64,000 nt of DNA from Streptomyces sp. Ru62. Its GTDB lineage: Bacteria > Actinomycetota > Actinomycetes > Streptomycetales > Streptomycetaceae. The position numbers and the translations under genes are program-made. Within the stretch, counting starts at the first letter, position 1, and each line of letters opens with the position of its first letter. This document shows positions 43,536 through 51,976 of the stretch, piece by piece. Where the stretch lies: contig NZ_PQSU01000019.1 in NCBI RefSeq assembly GCF_002920615.1, positions 62,001 through 126,000 of the forward strand. The letters are read 5' to 3'. The notes beneath the pieces are model-generated. The model was not told where the DNA came from and ran no database searches. It was given only the letters and a program-made list of their open reading frames with translations.

Positions 43536-44530
43536 AGCTCGTCCTCCTCTTGCTTGAGCACCATGCGCAGGTAGTACGAGGTGATGACGAGCAGGACCAG
43601 GATGGTCAGGAAGGAGATGGCGGCGCCGACTCCGAAGTGCTGGTTGCCGACGCCCTCGACGTAGGCGTAGATCGGCAGGGTCTCGGTGAGGTGGTCGGGG
43701 CCGCCCTCGTTCATCGCGAAGATCTGCGGGAACGCCTTGAAGATCCAGATGACTTCGAGGAAGGTCGTGGCGTACAGGAAGGGCCGCAGGAAGGGCAGGG
43801 TCACCGAGGTGAAGCTCTTCCAGGCTCCGGCGCCGTCCAGGGAGGCCGCCTCGTACAGCTCCCGGGGGATCGTGGTGGTCGCGGCGTAGAGGTTGATCGC
43901 CACGAAGGGTATGGACTGCCAGACGAGGAGCAGGGTGATCACGGCGAAGGTGGAGAACTGGGTCTGGAGCCAGTTGTGGTCGGCCATGGAGTGCCAGCCG
44001 AGCTTGTCCAGCACCCAGTTGACGACGCCGAAGCGCTGGGCGAACAGCCACTGGTAGACGGTGGTGGCCGCGATGACCGGCATGGCCCAGGCGAGGACGA
44101 GACCGATCATCAGCAGCAGCCGCATCTTGCTGCCGAGCCGGGCCAGCAGCAGGCCGACCAGGGTCCCGAGCACCATGATCAGTGCGACGTTGACGGCGGT
44201 GAAGAAGACGGAGCGCTCGACGACGCGCCAGAAGTCCCCGCCACTGAGCACCTCCTGGTAGTTGTCGACGCCGTTCCACTCGGTGAGGTGCTGGATGAGC
44301 TGGCGCGGGTTGAGGTTCTGGAACGACAGCAGGCCGTTCTTGACCAGGGGCCAGCCGAGCAGCACCAGGGTGGCCAGCAGCGCGGGCAGCAGGAGCAGGT
44401 AGGGGGCGGCGGCTCGGCGCCGGGACGGGGCGCCGGTGGTGCGGCTGTCACCGCGCGGCGGGGCCGGTACCCGGGCCTTGCGGACAGCGGGCTCCCCGGC
44501 CGTGTCCGTGCCTTCGGTCTGCACTGACAT
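43532..44530 (-). CDS. dasB: Chitobiose ABC transporter permease DasB
   Basis: 332 residues from ATG 44530 (MSVQTEGTD). A 45-residue basic N-terminal tail precedes six TM segments; the EAA-type loop is TIPRELYEAASLDGAGAWKSF. MalF-type permease, second gene of the das operon, 78 bases after dasA and overlapping dasC by four bases. Confidence 0.9.
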   Translation of the reverse strand: MSVQTEGTDTAGEPAVRKARVPAPPRGDSRTTGAPSRRRAAAPYLLLLPALLATLVLLGWPLVKNGLLSFQNLNPRQLIQHLTEWNGVDNYQEVLSGGDFWRVVERSVFFTAVNVALIMVLGTLVGLLLARLGSKMRLLLMIGLVLAWAMPVIAATTVYQWLFAQRFGVVNWVLDKLGWHSMADHNWLQTQFSTFAVITLLLVWQSIPFVAINLYAATTTIPRELYEAASLDGAGAWKSFTSVTLPFLRPFLYATTFLEVIWIFKAFPQIFAMNEGGPDHLTETLPIYAYVEGVGNQHFGVGAAISFLTILVLLVITSYYLRMVLKQEEDEL

Positions 44531-44608
44531 GAGTTGCCATCTCTTCCGTGGCCGTACGGACGACACTGGTGAGCCGGGGGCGCCGGCGCGGCGCCCCCGG
44601 CGCGGTCA

Positions 44609-45889
44609 TCAGTTCTGCTGGGCCAGGCGCTTGTTGATCTCGCCCTCGACCTGCTTGGCGGCGTCCGCCGGGGACTTGCCGTTCAGCACGGCCGTCATGT
44701 ACGACTTGATCGGGTTCGGGTTGTTCTCCACCGCGCCCCACTCGGGGATCAGCGGGGTGGTGCCACCGACGGCGGCACCGGGGGCGGCGGCCTCGGCGAC
44801 GGCGTTGCCCTTGAGGTTGGACTCCAGGGACGTCTTGTTCGGGATGACGCCGTTGAGCTTGGCCAGTTCGCCCTCGTACTGGTCGGACAGGGCGATCTTC
44901 AGGAACTCCTTGGCCAGGGCCTGCTTCTTGCTGCCCTCGGCGACGGCGAGGTTGGAGCCGCCGAGGAAGACGCCCTCGGGCTTGTCCGCGGTCTCGCCGG
45001 GGATGGTGAAGTAGCCGAGGTCCTTCTCGATGGCCTTGTTGGCGGTGACGGCCGTACCGGCCTCCCAGCCCATGCCGATGAAGGCGCCGGTCTTGCCCTT
45101 GGCGAAGACCTCGGCCTGCTGCGGGGTGGCCTCGTCCTTGTCCTTGGGGGCCTTGGAGTAGGAGGCGTACTTCTTGTAGATCTCCATGGCCTTGGCGACC
45201 TTCGGGTCACCGAGGTTGGAGACGTACTTGTCGCCCTCCTTCTTCACCAGGTCGGCACCCTGGCCGATGGTCAGGCCGTCGAAGAAGTACCAGTTCTGGC
45301 CGGGCAGGTAGATCGGCTCGGCGTCGGTCTTCTTGCCGATGGCCTCCAGGTCCTTGAAGAACTCGTCCCGGGTCTTCGGGGTGTCCTTGATGCCGGCCTT
45401 GGCCCAGATCTTCTTGTTGTAGATGACGACGCGGTTGGCGAAGTACCAGGGGGCGGCGTACTGCTTGCCGTCGTAGACGGAGGACTGCGAGACCGACGGC
45501 GTCCAGTCGGCGCCGATCTCCTTCTTCAGGTCGCTCAGGTCGGCGAGGCCGCCGGTGGCCGCGTAGGCCGGGGTCTGGGTGTTGCCGACCTCCAGCACGT
45601 CCGGCGGGTTGGACTCGGAGAGGGCGGTGGTGATCTTCTGCTGGATCCCGTCCCACTTCTGCGTCTCGAACTTCAGCTTCGCGCCGGTCTTCTTCTCGAA
45701 CGCGGCCGTGACGTCCTTGACCCACTGGTCCGGCGTGGAGCCGTCCATCGCCCAGACCGTCAGGGTCTGGCCCTTGAAGCTGTCCGGTCCCGCGTTCTTG
45801 CCGCTGTCGTCGCCGTCGTCCCCGCCGCACGCCGACACGGACACCATCATGCCCGCGATCACGATCGCGGCCGCAAGCTTGCGCTTCAC
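44609..45889 (-). CDS. dasA: Chitobiose-binding lipoprotein DasA
   Basis: 426 residues. The signal peptide MKRKLAAAIVIAGMMVSVSA ends at a lipobox Cys (SACGG), so it is an extracellular lipoprotein. The body is a cluster B sugar-binding protein (VWAMDGSTPDQWVKDVTAAF, GMGWEAGTAV, LFLGGSN-like segment VFLGGSNLAVAEGSKK). GTG start with GGAGGG eight bases upstream. In S. coelicolor DasA binds chitobiose and chitin oligomers and is a direct DasR target; the DasR boxes upstream support orthology. Confidence 0.9.
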   Translation of the reverse strand: MKRKLAAAIVIAGMMVSVSACGGDDGDDSGKNAGPDSFKGQTLTVWAMDGSTPDQWVKDVTAAFEKKTGAKLKFETQKWDGIQQKITTALSESNPPDVLEVGNTQTPAYAATGGLADLSDLKKEIGADWTPSVSQSSVYDGKQYAAPWYFANRVVIYNKKIWAKAGIKDTPKTRDEFFKDLEAIGKKTDAEPIYLPGQNWYFFDGLTIGQGADLVKKEGDKYVSNLGDPKVAKAMEIYKKYASYSKAPKDKDEATPQQAEVFAKGKTGAFIGMGWEAGTAVTANKAIEKDLGYFTIPGETADKPEGVFLGGSNLAVAEGSKKQALAKEFLKIALSDQYEGELAKLNGVIPNKTSLESNLKGNAVAEAAAPGAAVGGTTPLIPEWGAVENNPNPIKSYMTAVLNGKSPADAAKQVEGEINKRLAQQN

Positions 45890-45982
45890 GCCACCCTCCT
45901 CAGGGATGCCACTAACCCCCCACGCCCTCGGCGGTGACCTGCGTACGACGCTGTTGCACGTAGGGCTCGGGACCTGGCCACT

Positions 45983-45998
45983 AATGGTGTAGACCAGT
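45983..45998. promoter_or_regulatory. DasR box (dre) 1
   Basis: AATGGTGTAGACCAGT matches the dre consensus ACTGGTCTAGACCAGT at 14 of 16 positions. It lies 94 bases upstream of the dasA start codon, in the dasA promoter region. Confidence 0.85.
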
Positions 45999-46007
45999 AC
46001 GGTGGAG

Positions 46008-46023
46008 CTTGGCCTAGACCTTT
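46008..46023. promoter_or_regulatory. DasR box (dre) 2, weaker
   Basis: CTTGGCCTAGACCTTT keeps the TGG-CTAGACC core but loses the outer symmetry. It is 25 bases from box 1 centre to centre, so the two could be bound together. Confidence 0.65.
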
Positions 46024-46122
46024 TGGAGTGTCAAGGGTGGTTCGGAAAGCCGGTCCGGGCCGTTACGAGAAAGTCACCGGAGTGCGTCCGTCCGCATTCC
46101 GTCCCTTTCGCCCGGACCGTTC

Positions 46123-46138
46123 AGTTGGACTAGACCAT
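46123..46138. promoter_or_regulatory. DasR box (dre) 3, ahead of dasR
   Basis: AGTTGGACTAGACCAT retains TGGNCTAGACCA. It ends 53 bases before the dasR ATG, a position suited to autoregulation. Confidence 0.75.
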
Positions 46139-46191
46139 AGGGCAGTTGGTCGCTATAACGGGAGACCGTCGACACAGCCGGGAAGGCAGGC

Positions 46192-47010
46192 ATGACCACC
46201 GACGTCAGCAGCGCCCAGCCGCACAGGGGGGCGTCCGGCCGCACCGCGCGCGTGCCGAAGTACTACCGGATCAAGCAGCAACTGCTCTCCATGGCCGAGG
46301 CGCTGCAGCCCGGTTCGGCCATGCCCGCGGAACGTCTGCTCGCCGTCCGGTTCGACACCTCACGGACCACCGTCCGGCAGGCGCTCCAGGAACTCGTGGG
46401 CGAGGGCCGGCTCGACCGGATCCAGGGCAAGGGGACCTTCGTCGCCCAGCCCAAGCTGTACCGCACGCTGCAACTCACCTCGCACACCGAGGACATGCGG
46501 GCCCAGGGCCTCACACCGGCCTCGCAGACGCTCGACATCGGGGAGGCTCCGGCGGACGAGAAGCTGGCGGGCCTGCTGGGCATCGGGATCGGCGAGAAGG
46601 TGCTGCGCATCGAGCGGCTGAGGCTCGCCAGCGGCGACCCGATGGCGATCGAGACGACCCATCTGTCCGTCCGCCGCTTCCCCGGCCTGCGCCGGTCCCT
46701 CGCCACGTACCCCTCGCTCTACACGGCGCTCGCCGAGGTGTACGGCGTCCATCTCGCCGAGGCCGACGAGACCATCGAGACCTCGCTGTCGACCCCGCGC
46801 GAGGCGCAGTTGCTCGGCACCGACGTGGGGCTGCCGATGCTGCTGCTGTCCCGGCACTCGCGGGACGCGGCGGGAACCCCGGTCGAGTGGGTGCGCTCGG
46901 TGTACCGGGGTTCCCGCTACAAGTTCGTGGCCGCCCTGCGCCGGCCGGGCGCCCCGGTGGTCCGGTGCAGGACGGCCCCGCCGGAACCGGACGGGACCGG
47001 CCGCGTCTGA
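46192..47010 (+). CDS. dasR: GntR/HutC-family global regulator DasR
   Basis: 272 residues. The winged helix ([35 protein letters not shown]) and the UTRA domain ([89 protein letters not shown]) match S. coelicolor DasR closely from memory. DasR represses chitin and GlcNAc uptake and antibiotic genes and is released by GlcN-6-P/GlcNAc-6-P. Divergent from dasA with three dre sites between. The C-terminal extension after [10 protein letters not shown] is about 20 residues longer than in S. coelicolor. Confidence 0.93.
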   Translation: MTTDVSSAQPHRGASGRTARVPKYYRIKQQLLSMAEALQPGSAMPAERLLAVRFDTSRTTVRQALQELVGEGRLDRIQGKGTFVAQPKLYRTLQLTSHTEDMRAQGLTPASQTLDIGEAPADEKLAGLLGIGIGEKVLRIERLRLASGDPMAIETTHLSVRRFPGLRRSLATYPSLYTALAEVYGVHLAEADETIETSLSTPREAQLLGTDVGLPMLLLSRHSRDAAGTPVEWVRSVYRGSRYKFVAALRRPGAPVVRCRTAPPEPDGTGRV

Positions 47011-47037
47011 AGCAGGGGACGCGGGCTGAGCCGTGGA

Positions 47038-47700
<663 letters not shown>

Positions 47701-47796
47701 TCACTCCTTCGGTGGCGCGTCATGACACCGTCCGGGCCGCTCACGGCGGGGCCCGGGCCGGTCACGGCAGCGTCCGGCACCACGCCCCCGGCCCGG

Positions 47797-48195
47797 CTAC
47801 GGCAGTACGGCGAACCCGTCCAGCTCGACCAGCGCCCGCTCGTCCCACAGGCGTACGACCTCCACGACGGCCATCGCCGGATAGTCGCGGCCCGCCGACT
47901 GGCGCCAGATCCGGCCGAGTTGCCGCGCGTGGGCGCGGTACGCGGCGACGTCCGTGGCGTAGACGGTGACCCGGGCGAGGTCGGCTGGGGTGCCGCCGGC
48001 CGCGCGCAGGGCGGCGAGGAGGTTGCCGAGGGCCTTCGCGAACTGCTCGGGCAGCGTGTCGCCGGTGATCTTGCCGTCGGCGTCCAGGGCGGTCTGCCCG
48101 GCGAGGAACACCACGCGGGAGCCGGCCGCGACGACGGCGTGCGAGAAGCCCGTGGGCGGGGACAGTCCGGGCGGGTTGACGCGCTCGGTCGTCAC
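47797..48195 (-). CDS. RidA-family (YjgF/UK114) deaminase-like protein
   Basis: 132 residues: VFLAGQTALDADGKITGDT, NLLAALRAAGGTPADLARVT condensed, and a final ALVELDGFAVL with the RidA trimer fold. The conserved Arg of imine deaminases is not obvious near the C-terminus. GTG start inside a GTGA overlap with the acyl-CoA dehydrogenase. In aminobenzoyl-CoA pathways RidA-like proteins can hydrolyse the enamine/imine left after ring reduction, which suits the neighbours. Confidence 0.88.
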   Translation of the reverse strand: MTTERVNPPGLSPPTGFSHAVVAAGSRVVFLAGQTALDADGKITGDTLPEQFAKALGNLLAALRAAGGTPADLARVTVYATDVAAYRAHARQLGRIWRQSAGRDYPAMAVVEVVRLWDERALVELDGFAVLP

Positions 48196-49322
48196 CGTGC
48201 CTCCTTCTGTGCCGTGGCGTACAAGTCCTTGGCGATGATGCCGCGTTGTACCTCGCTCGCCCCCTCGTAGATGCGGGGCGCGCGCACCTCGCGGTAGAGG
48301 TGTTCGAGGAGGTGGCCGCGGCGCAGGGCGCGGGCGCCGTGCAACTGGACGGCGGTGTCGACGACGTACTGCGCGGTCTCCGTGGCGAGCAGCTTGGCCA
48401 TCGCGGCGCGCCGGGGCACGTCGGCGGCACCGGCGTCGTGGGCCGCGGCGGCCGCGTACACCATGAGCCGGGCCGCCTCGGTGCGCAGGGCCATCTCGGC
48501 GACCTGGTGGGACACGGCCTGGAGGTCCATCAGTCTCCCGTGGAAGGCCTCGCGCCGGCTGGTGTGGTCCACGGTGGCGTCCAGCGCGGCCTGGGCCATG
48601 CCGACCGCGAAGGCGCCGACGCTGGGACGGAAGAGGTTGAGGGTGCCCATGGCGACGGCGAAGCCGCGGCCGGGCTCGCCGAGCAGATCGCCGGCGGTGA
48701 CCGGCACGGCGTCGAAGCCGAGGGTGCCGATGGGGTGCGGCGAGATCATCTCCAGCGGACTGCCGGTGAGTCCGGGCCGGTCGGCGGGGACGAGGAAGGC
48801 GGTCACCCCACGGGCGCCGGCGCCGGGCGTGGTGCGGGCGAAGACGGTGTAGAAGTCGGCCTCGGGGGCGTTGGAGATCCAGCACTTGGCGCCCGTGAGC
48901 CGCCAGCCGTCGCCGTCCGGTTCGGCCGCGAGGGTGAGCGCCGCCGCGTCCGAGCCGGCGCCGGGCTCGCTGAGCGCGAAGGCCGCCACCGCGCTGCCGT
49001 CGGCGACCCGGGGCAGCCAGCGCTCCCGCTGGGCCGGGGTGCCGTGGGCGTGCACCGGGTGGGCGCCGAGCCCCTGGAGGGCGAGGGCGGTCTCGGCCTC
49101 CGTGCAGGTCTGGGCCAGGGACTCCCGCATCAGGCACAGGTCCAGCGCACCGGAGTCGAACAGCCGCGCGAGCAGGCCGAGCCGGCCGAGTTCGGCGAGG
49201 AGCGGCCGGTTGACGCGGCCGGGTTCGCCTCGATCGGCGAGCGGGCGCAGCCGTTCGGCGGCCAGCTCGCGCAGCTCGGCACACCAGGCGGTCTGCTCCG
49301 GTCCGAGTGAGAATGCGGACAC
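48192..49322 (-). CDS. Acyl-CoA dehydrogenase of the aminobenzoyl-CoA pathway
   Basis: 376 residues. Signatures ALSEPGAGSDAAALTLAAEP, KCWISNAPEADFYTVFARTT, and the C-terminal VQLHGARALRRGHLLEHLYREVRAPRIYEGASEVQRG region (in condensed form). The position of the catalytic Glu (IYEG) is as in short-chain acyl-CoA dehydrogenases. GTG start at 49322 follows GGAGGGAGGA; an ATG at 49379 gives a longer form without family similarity. First gene of a coupled pair with ridA; divergent from the aryl-CoA ligase. Confidence 0.88.
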   Translation of the reverse strand: MSAFSLGPEQTAWCAELRELAAERLRPLADRGEPGRVNRPLLAELGRLGLLARLFDSGALDLCLMRESLAQTCTEAETALALQGLGAHPVHAHGTPAQRERWLPRVADGSAVAAFALSEPGAGSDAAALTLAAEPDGDGWRLTGAKCWISNAPEADFYTVFARTTPGAGARGVTAFLVPADRPGLTGSPLEMISPHPIGTLGFDAVPVTAGDLLGEPGRGFAVAMGTLNLFRPSVGAFAVGMAQAALDATVDHTSRREAFHGRLMDLQAVSHQVAEMALRTEAARLMVYAAAAAHDAGAADVPRRAAMAKLLATETAQYVVDTAVQLHGARALRRGHLLEHLYREVRAPRIYEGASEVQRGIIAKDLYATAQKEAR

Positions 49323-49387
49323 AGCCGGTCCTCCCTCCGGGGCGGGTCCGTGGCCGTCCCCACGTCCTTCCCTGCCCACCGCCCGAC

Positions 49388-49417
49388 GTTATCGCGCACA
49401 GTTGACTGCCGTCACCA
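49388..49417. promoter_or_regulatory. Conserved 30-bp element, copy 1 (aminobenzoate pathway)
   Basis: GTTATC, ten bases, GACTGCCGTCACCA. The same blocks with the same spacing occur at 55130-55159. On the minus strand it reads TGGTGAC...GATAAC, compatible with -35/-10 elements of the acyl-CoA dehydrogenase promoter with a GTGAC-NNCA-GTCA operator inside. The PaaX-type regulator encoded nearby is the prime candidate binder. Confidence 0.6.
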
Positions 49418-49528
49418 ACACGATACGCTGGGGGTCCCCCTCTGGGGGAGCGCGAGCCCACCAGGAAGCCCGTCCGGACATCCGTCCCGGATGTCGCGGA
49501 CCTCTGCCACGGCAAGGGGGCGGCCGCC

Positions 49529-51121
49529 ATGCATCGCTCGGCCCACGTCGACACCTTCGCGCGCGACCATCTGCCCCCGCCGCACGAGTGGCCCGAGCTG
49601 CGGTTCGACCTGCCGGAGCTGCGGTACCCCGACCGGCTCAACTGCGCCGCCGAACTCCTGGACCACGCCGACCCGGCCCGCCCGGTGTTCCACACCCCGG
49701 ACGGCCCCACCTGGACGTACGGAGAGCTGCGCGCGCGGGTCGACCGCATCGCACACGTGCTCACCGGCACCCTGGGCGTGGTCCCGGGCAACCGCGTGCT
49801 GCTGCGCGGCCCGACCACGCCCTGGCTCGCCGCCTGCTGGCTGGCCGTGCTGAAGGCGGGCGCGGTCGCGGTCACCGTGCTGGCCCAGCAGCGCCCGTAC
49901 GAGCTGGCGACCCTGTGCGAGATCGCCCGGGTCGGGCACGCGCTGTGCGACATCCGGGTGGTGGACGACCTGGCGAAGGCCGCGGTACCCGGGCTGCGGA
50001 TCACGACGTACGGCGGTGACACCCCCGACGACCTGCTGCGCCGGCCGGCCCCCGCCGACCCCTACCCGGCGGTGGACACCGCCTCCGACGACGTCGCCCT
50101 GATCGCGTTCACCTCCGGCACGACGGGTCGCCCGAAAGGGTGCATGCACTTCCACCGGGATGTGCTGGCGGCAGCCGACACGTTCTCCCGGCATCTGGTG
50201 CGCCCCCAGCGGGACGACGTCTTCACCGGAAGTCCCCCGCTGGGCTTCACCTTCGGCCTCGGCGGACTGGTGATCTTCCCGCTGCGGGCCGGCGCCAGCG
50301 CCCTGCTCCTCGAACAGGCGGGCCCCCGGCAACTGCTCCCCGCGATAGCCGAGCACCGCGTCTCGGTCCTGTTCACCGCGCCGACCGCCTACCGCACCAT
50401 GCTGGAGGAGCTGGACACGTACGACGTGTCGTCCCTGCGGCGCTGTGTGTCGGCCGGCGAGAACCTGCCGACGGCCACCTGGCGGGCCTGGCACGAGCGC
50501 ACGGGCCTGCGGGTCATCAACGGCATCGGCGCCACGGAACTGCTGCACATCTTCATCTCCGCCGCCGACGAGCGGATCCGGCCCGGGACCACGGGCCTGC
50601 CGGTGCCGGGCTGGCAGGCGCGCGTCCAGGACGCCGACGGCAGGCCAGTGCCCGACGGCGAGCCCGGCCTGCTGGCCGTACGCGGCCCGGTCGGCTGCCG
50701 CTACCTCGCCGATCCCCGGCAGCGGCACTACGTCCGGGGCGGCTGGAACATCACCGGCGACACCTACGTCCGCGAGGCCGACGGCTACTTCCGCTATGTG
50801 GCCCGCGCCGACGACATGATCATATCCGCCGGGTACAACATCGCGGGCCCGGAGGTGGAGGAGGCGCTGCTGCGCCATCCGGACGTGGCCGAGACGGCGG
50901 TCGTCGGCCACCCCGACGAGGCCCGCGGCCAGGTGGCGATCGCCTACACGGTGCTGCGCGCCGGGGCCCGGCGCGACCCGGCGGCCCTGCGCGCGTTCCT
51001 CACCTCCCAGCTGGCGCCCTACAAGTGCCCGCGCGAGTTCGTCTTCCTCGACGCGCTGCCCCGCACGGCCACCGGCAAGCTGCAGCGGTTCAAGCTGCGG
51101 ACCGGAGGTGACCAGCAGTGA
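49529..51121 (+). CDS. 2-aminobenzoate/benzoate-CoA ligase
   Basis: 530 residues, ANL superfamily. AMP motif LIAFTSGTTGRPKGCMHFHR, A5-like GIGATELLHIFISA, hinge DDMIISAGYNIAGPEVEEAL, and catalytic Lys in RTATGKLQRFKL. The HFHRD, GIGATE and ISAGYNI segments are those of the benzoate/2-aminobenzoate-CoA ligase group. Substrate choice (anthranilate) is inferred from the 2-aminobenzoyl-CoA monooxygenase/reductase encoded at 51977. PaaX-type gene follows on the same strand after 15 bases. Confidence 0.88.
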   Translation: MHRSAHVDTFARDHLPPPHEWPELRFDLPELRYPDRLNCAAELLDHADPARPVFHTPDGPTWTYGELRARVDRIAHVLTGTLGVVPGNRVLLRGPTTPWLAACWLAVLKAGAVAVTVLAQQRPYELATLCEIARVGHALCDIRVVDDLAKAAVPGLRITTYGGDTPDDLLRRPAPADPYPAVDTASDDVALIAFTSGTTGRPKGCMHFHRDVLAAADTFSRHLVRPQRDDVFTGSPPLGFTFGLGGLVIFPLRAGASALLLEQAGPRQLLPAIAEHRVSVLFTAPTAYRTMLEELDTYDVSSLRRCVSAGENLPTATWRAWHERTGLRVINGIGATELLHIFISAADERIRPGTTGLPVPGWQARVQDADGRPVPDGEPGLLAVRGPVGCRYLADPRQRHYVRGGWNITGDTYVREADGYFRYVARADDMIISAGYNIAGPEVEEALLRHPDVAETAVVGHPDEARGQVAIAYTVLRAGARRDPAALRAFLTSQLAPYKCPREFVFLDALPRTATGKLQRFKLRTGGDQQ

Positions 51122-51136
51122 TGCCGACGACCTAAA

Positions 51137-51949
51137 ATGATCAACGTGTCCGAGCAGCACGCCCCCAGGTCCCTCATCGTCACGCTCTACGGCGCGTACG
51201 GCCGCTTCATGCCCGGCCCGGTGCCCGTCGCCGAGCTGATCCGGCTCCTGGCCGCGGTCGGCGTGGACGCTCCCTCCGTACGTTCCTCGGTGTCCCGGCT
51301 CAAACGGCGCGGCCTGCTGTCACCGGCCCGCACCGAGTCCGGCGCGGCTGGATACGAACTCTCCGCCGAGGCCCGGCAGTTGCTGGAGGACGGCGACCGG
51401 CGCATCTACGCGGGCGCGCCCGTCGCGGACGAGGGCTGGGTGCTCGCGGTGTTCTCGGTCCCGGAGTCGGAGCGGCAGAAGCGGCACGTGCTGCGCTCCC
51501 GGCTGGCCGGGCTGGGCTTCGGCACGGCGGCCCCCGGGGTGTGGATCGCCCCGGCCCGGCTGTACGAGGAGACGGAGCACACCCTGCGGCGGCTGCGCCT
51601 GGACGCGTACGTGGACTTCTTCCGCGGCGAGCACCTGGGCTTCGCGGCCACGGCCGAGGCGGTGGGCCGCTGGTGGGACCTGGCCGCGATCGCCAAGGAG
51701 CACGAACGTTTCCTGGACGCGCACGCGCCCGTGCTCCAGGCCTGGGAGCGCCGGCCCGGCACCCCGCCCCAGGAGGCGTACCACGACTACCTCCTCGCCC
51801 TCGACTCCTGGCGCCACCTCCCCTACACCGACCCGGGCCTGCCCACCCACCTCCTCCCGGCGGACTGGCCGGGCGTCCGCTCGGCCCAGGTATTCCGCCG
51901 CCTGCACGAACGGCTGCGCGACGCGGGCGCGGAGTTCGCCGGGCTGTGA
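51137..51949 (+). CDS. PaaX-family transcriptional regulator
   Basis: 270 residues. Winged-helix N-terminus (APRSLIVTLYGAYGRFMPGP, VRSSVSRLKRRGLL) and the PaaX C-terminal domain (GWVLAVFSVPESERQKRHVL, GLGFGTAAPGVWIAPAR, HDYLLALDSWRHLPYTDPGL, PADWPG). PaaX proteins repress phenylacetate-type pathways and respond to the aryl-CoA. Here the effector would be the CoA ester produced by the ligase just upstream; likely targets are the two copies of the 30-bp element. Confidence 0.92.
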   Translation: MINVSEQHAPRSLIVTLYGAYGRFMPGPVPVAELIRLLAAVGVDAPSVRSSVSRLKRRGLLSPARTESGAAGYELSAEARQLLEDGDRRIYAGAPVADEGWVLAVFSVPESERQKRHVLRSRLAGLGFGTAAPGVWIAPARLYEETEHTLRRLRLDAYVDFFRGEHLGFAATAEAVGRWWDLAAIAKEHERFLDAHAPVLQAWERRPGTPPQEAYHDYLLALDSWRHLPYTDPGLPTHLLPADWPGVRSAQVFRRLHERLRDAGAEFAGL

Positions 51950-51976
51950 CACCCGGCGTTCCACGGGCAGTGGATC

